Shown: positions 61,085 through 64,000 of the stretch, piece by piece
Position numbering within the stretch: the stretch's first letter is position 1
Layout: each line of letters opens with the position of its first letter
Assembly: GCA_003508835.1 (NCBI GenBank)
Contig: PUFA01000012.1
Coordinates: forward strand, 20,130,001 to 20,194,000
Direction: 5' to 3'
DNA from: Eonycteris spelaea
Lineage: Eukaryota; Chordata; Mammalia; Chiroptera; Pteropodidae
Length of the DNA: 64,000 bases
The notes under the pieces: generated by a model
Seen by the model: only the letters and a program-made list of their open reading frames with translations
What the model was told of the DNA's origin: nothing
Database searches by the model: none
Made by a program: the position numbers and the translations under genes

Positions 61085-61450
61085 CCAGCAGCCCATGGTC
61101 TTAGTTATGGTCATGTGGCTGAGTTCTAGCCAACAGAATGTGAGTGGATATGAAAGAGTGTTGTGATCCACTTCTAGGAAAAAACACTGGATGCTCATGT
61201 GAATTCCTCCCTGCTGTTTTATATTCTCAGCAGGCTAGAATGGAGAGTATCATTAGAGCATGCTCAGAAATTATTTTAAAGATGGCAGGATTTTTGTTAG
61301 CTGGGTACTTGCATCACTGTTCAGGGAGGGCCACTTCATTGACTGGCCTGTTCATCTGTCCAGTGCATATAGGAAACAGAAATAAACTTTTATTGAGTTT
61401 GAGCCATTCATGTGTTGAGTCTCTGTGTTAAGCACCTAGCCTACTCTAAC
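61085..61450 (+). mobile_element. Probable LTR-like remnant
   Basis: 'tggtcatgtggctgagttct', 'agccaacagaatgtgagtgg' and, at the end, 'agaaataaacttttattgag' match the same broad repeat type as at 39.8-40.1 kb. The 95-codon open frame across it (61,144-61,431) is repeat-derived rather than a gene. Confidence 0.5.
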
Positions 61451-62947
61451 AGATTCACTTGAGCAGTGGTTTGGGACTTGAAGTTATGGATCTTTTGGTC
61501 TAATGCATTCATTCACTTTTTGTCTTTGGCAGTTGGTGATCAATTGGCTGTGGTCCAACATGCAGAAGTGAGTAGTGAAAAGCAACAGAGCTGATGGGTC
61601 ATGAGGATGTAAGTGTGTTTGAAGGCTCTCCCACCCTCTACTCCAGGGTGAGTCAAAGGCATTCTCTGCCATTGTTTCTCTGGTTTTATGAAGTCATAGA
61701 GACTCTTGTCTCAACAGCCTCTTGGAGTCAGTGCAGTGGAGTGCCCTGTATATGGCAGGCTTAAAACTTTTATTGATTCGTTTCATAGACACTAGGAAAA
61801 TCAGCAGTTACAAAAATAAAACCATGGTCAGGGTGATGGGATGGAATCTGTGCGTGGAAATACTCAAACACAAGCATTTTTAATAAGTTTGTATGTGATA
61901 TGATTTACCTGTGTTGGGGGGAAGAAAGGGGTTCTTGGACTTCCCTGAAACATGTTGTAGAGAAGGGAACTGGACCTCTTTCTTGTAGCTATATCATACT
62001 GTTAGCTTTGCTGGTTCGTATTCCCCTCTTCCAGCATCCTCCTCCTCCATGGATCACTTTGCTTGACTTTTCTTCATTAATCACTTTGTTTTCAGGAGAA
62101 GAAATAGCTTACTGGAGGGTTGATTCCCAGTTTTGTAGAAAATAGCACTAGCAAAGCTCCTGGTTGTGCCTATTGTATTTTATTTTATCCAGTGTCATTG
62201 GGAGTCACATGTCCACTCACTCCTTGTCTATTTGCAGTCCCTGAAGCAATGGATGTGAGCTTCGGGAGCATTATAACCAAAGCTGGCTTTGGATTTTTAT
62301 TTGTTCTGAAGATTTTTGAGACACTGTTTGGTATGCCCTTTTCAGAGTCTAGGTGGACATCTGGGAAGGAGAGGTTGGAAGGACATCACTTCTTTCTGAA
62401 CTCTCCAGCTTCTGGACTTTAAGCTAAAACCATGCTTCTTAAAGGGGAAATTATAATTAATACAAATTTAAGGAGAGATAAGAATGATTGGGAAAGAGGG
62501 ATGGGGGGTTAAAGTTCTCAGATGGAAACTAGGTGGAGGGTTTCAAGCAACTCAGTACAACATTGTGGATCCCTTAACAGATAATGTCCCATTATCCAGA
62601 GTCAGACACAGGGCACCCAGAAAGTCTGATGTCCTTCGTGCCTCACATGACTCGGTAATGAGTACAATTTACTGAACAAAATAGACAATTAGGGGCTGTA
62701 GCTCTCTGGAGAGTCCCATAAGCGTACATCATTACTGCTGTGGCGTGATACACGTGCTTAGAAATAAGCAGAGCAGAGCAAAGGCAGCTGCATGTCAAGA
62801 ACTGGAGTCCAGGTGAGCAGCCAGACACAGACCATAGCTCAGCGCTGGAGGTTGTTAATGAAGGGACTTGGTTTTTGCTAGGATTTTCATTAAAGGAAAG
62901 GAGCTGGACTTTCCTACCTATGCATTTTCACCTGTGGCTCCCATGTA
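61451..62947. other. Presumed intron sequence with a weak candidate exon
   Basis: No repeat recognised. A pyrimidine-rich acceptor-like sequence ending 'tctatttgcag' at 62,238 precedes an ATG-containing open stretch, discussed as a finding but not annotated as an exon. Confidence 0.4.
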
Positions 62948-63240
62948 TAGTCATTCTTCGGTGATTGGTTCCAGGACTCCCAGATACCAAAACTGAGGAT
63001 GTTCAAGTCCCTTATATAAATTGATGTTGTGTTTGCATATAGGCTACAGCAGGATATGCCTATGCATCATTCATTCACATGAAATCAGCATAATGCTTGG
63101 CACATGGAAAATTCACGTTTTGCTTTTTGGAACTTTCTGGGATTTTTTTTTAATACAAATATTTTCAATCCATGGTTGGTTGAATCCAAGGATGTGAAAC
63201 CCACGGATATGAAACCTATGGTTGTGAAGAGCCGACTTTA
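62948..63240. mobile_element. Tigger-type (MER2-like) mini-transposon
   Basis: Complementary ends: 'tggttccaggactcccagat' on the left and 'ccatggttggttgaatccaa' plus 'aacccacggatatg' on the right are the hallmark of MER2-like elements. TA flanks both ends (62,946-62,947 and the TTTA end at 63,240), as expected for a TA-duplicating mariner/Tigger element. Confidence 0.7.
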
Positions 63241-63394
63241 TCTTTTATTTTAAAAGTAACTAAAAAGTATGGCATGCCGGAAGAAGCACTCGGCTGGCTT
63301 GTCTCTGTGTAAATACTGTACAAGGACCAAATTGAAGAGGGAGCCATTCACTAACTAGGGGCCAAAGAAAGTAGTGCTAGAGATGCCAGAGGAT

Positions 63395-63552
63395 CAGGGA
63401 TCCCCATCATCAGCACTGTTGACATTCTGAGCCTGGCAATTCTTTGTTATGGGGGCTGGCCTGTGCACTGTAGCCTGTTTGGTCTCTACCCACAGTCACG
63501 ATAATCAAAGTGTCCCTTGAGGGGAAAAATTGCCCCTGATCGACAACCACTG
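63395..63552 (-). mobile_element. MER20-type hAT-Charlie element
   Basis: The reverse complement of MER20: CAGGGATCCCC start, 'gcactgttgacattctgag', then 'gaggggaaaaattgcccctg' and a CACTG end. At 158 bp it is shorter than the usual 219 bp, with part of the middle deleted. Confidence 0.82.
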
Positions 63553-63574
63553 CTGAAGGAACACAGTAATTTAA

Positions 63575-63745
63575 TCTTGCTCTGAGTTCACTGGGACTGT
63601 ATTTTAAATTATTTAGTCTCATTTTGCTGTAGCTTCCCTAACTGTAAAATAGACACAATAATAATAACTCAATAGCCTAAGGAAGTAATGTGCATGCTAC
63701 TGTGTGACTACTTGGGAACTCTGTAAATACTAAGAAACAATGCCT
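63575..63745 (+). repeat. MIR SINE 3' half
   Basis: 'cttccctaactgtaaaatag', 'acacaataataataactcaa' and 'aactctgtaaatac' follow plus-strand MIR. Confidence 0.78.
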
Positions 63746-64000
63746 ATCTCCCAAGTTTCCAGGCCCCAACGATCATTCTTCATCCTTGTGAGGGCAGCAA
63801 GTGAGGAACAGTGGAGTTTGAAGAAGGGCAGAGGGTTAGTGATGTGGGAAATGATGAACAGTACTGGATTCTGATTTTATTGGAAGGCTTTATGTTCTAG
63901 TTCATTGCAACAATATATTCTAGTTGAAGGCTTCCTTTTGGAAAGCAAGAAGTGGGAAAGTGGAGGAGGCAGAAAGAAGATGTTCAGAAGAGCAGTCAAG

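Noticed and set aside
1..64000. CRISPR arrays, operons, phage or plasmid features
   Set aside because: The sequence is a vertebrate nuclear region. No regular spacer-repeat arrays and no prokaryotic gene organisation are present.

Overview
This is a mammalian nuclear genomic window, almost entirely non-coding. It is dense in ancient mammalian repeats (MIR, L2, MaLR/MLT1-type LTRs, hAT-Charlie and Tigger mini-transposons) with several more recent L1 fragments. No operons, ribosome binding sites, CRISPR arrays, rRNA or tRNA genes are visible, and no open reading frame in the window is convincing as an intact gene. The L1 3' ends are of laurasiatherian type. Two of them (45,790-45,885 and 51,181-52,154) carry a terminal 'accaatgttaccccaataa'-like sequence that I associate with bat L1s. 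No lineage-specific tRNA-derived SINE (ruminant, carnivore, horse or vesper-bat Ves type) was recognised in 64 kb. A bat from a SINE-poor lineage is therefore my best guess, with moderate confidence.

Layout. Positions 1-54,500 look like a gene desert: unique AT-rich DNA with MIR/L2 remnants, scattered L1 pieces, a MaLR-rich block (16.1-17.3 kb), several hAT elements with readable 8-bp target-site duplications, and microsatellites. One decayed coding sequence with coiled-coil character (10,514-10,899) is the only protein-like remnant apart from L1 ORF2 pieces. Positions 54,540-55,430 form a CpG island with three CCAAT boxes, GC boxes, an NRF1-like alternating GC motif and a consensus splice donor at 54,890. 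This is best read as the TATA-less promoter and untranslated first exon of a plus-strand gene whose coding exons lie mostly or wholly beyond 64,000. Positions 55,430-64,000 would then be its first intron, again with MIR, hAT and Tigger remnants and two weak candidate exons (near 60,136 and 62,238).

The most interesting observations concern transposon history. Two L1 copies 34 kb apart share the same internal deletion, which joins the ORF2 endonuclease region to the ORF2 C-terminus; one of them is also 5'-inverted (twin priming). Two hAT elements lie back to back, separated and flanked by three copies of TCTAGA. A palindromic mini-transposon is split by an LTR. Family names come from recalled consensus sequences and were not verified by a database search.
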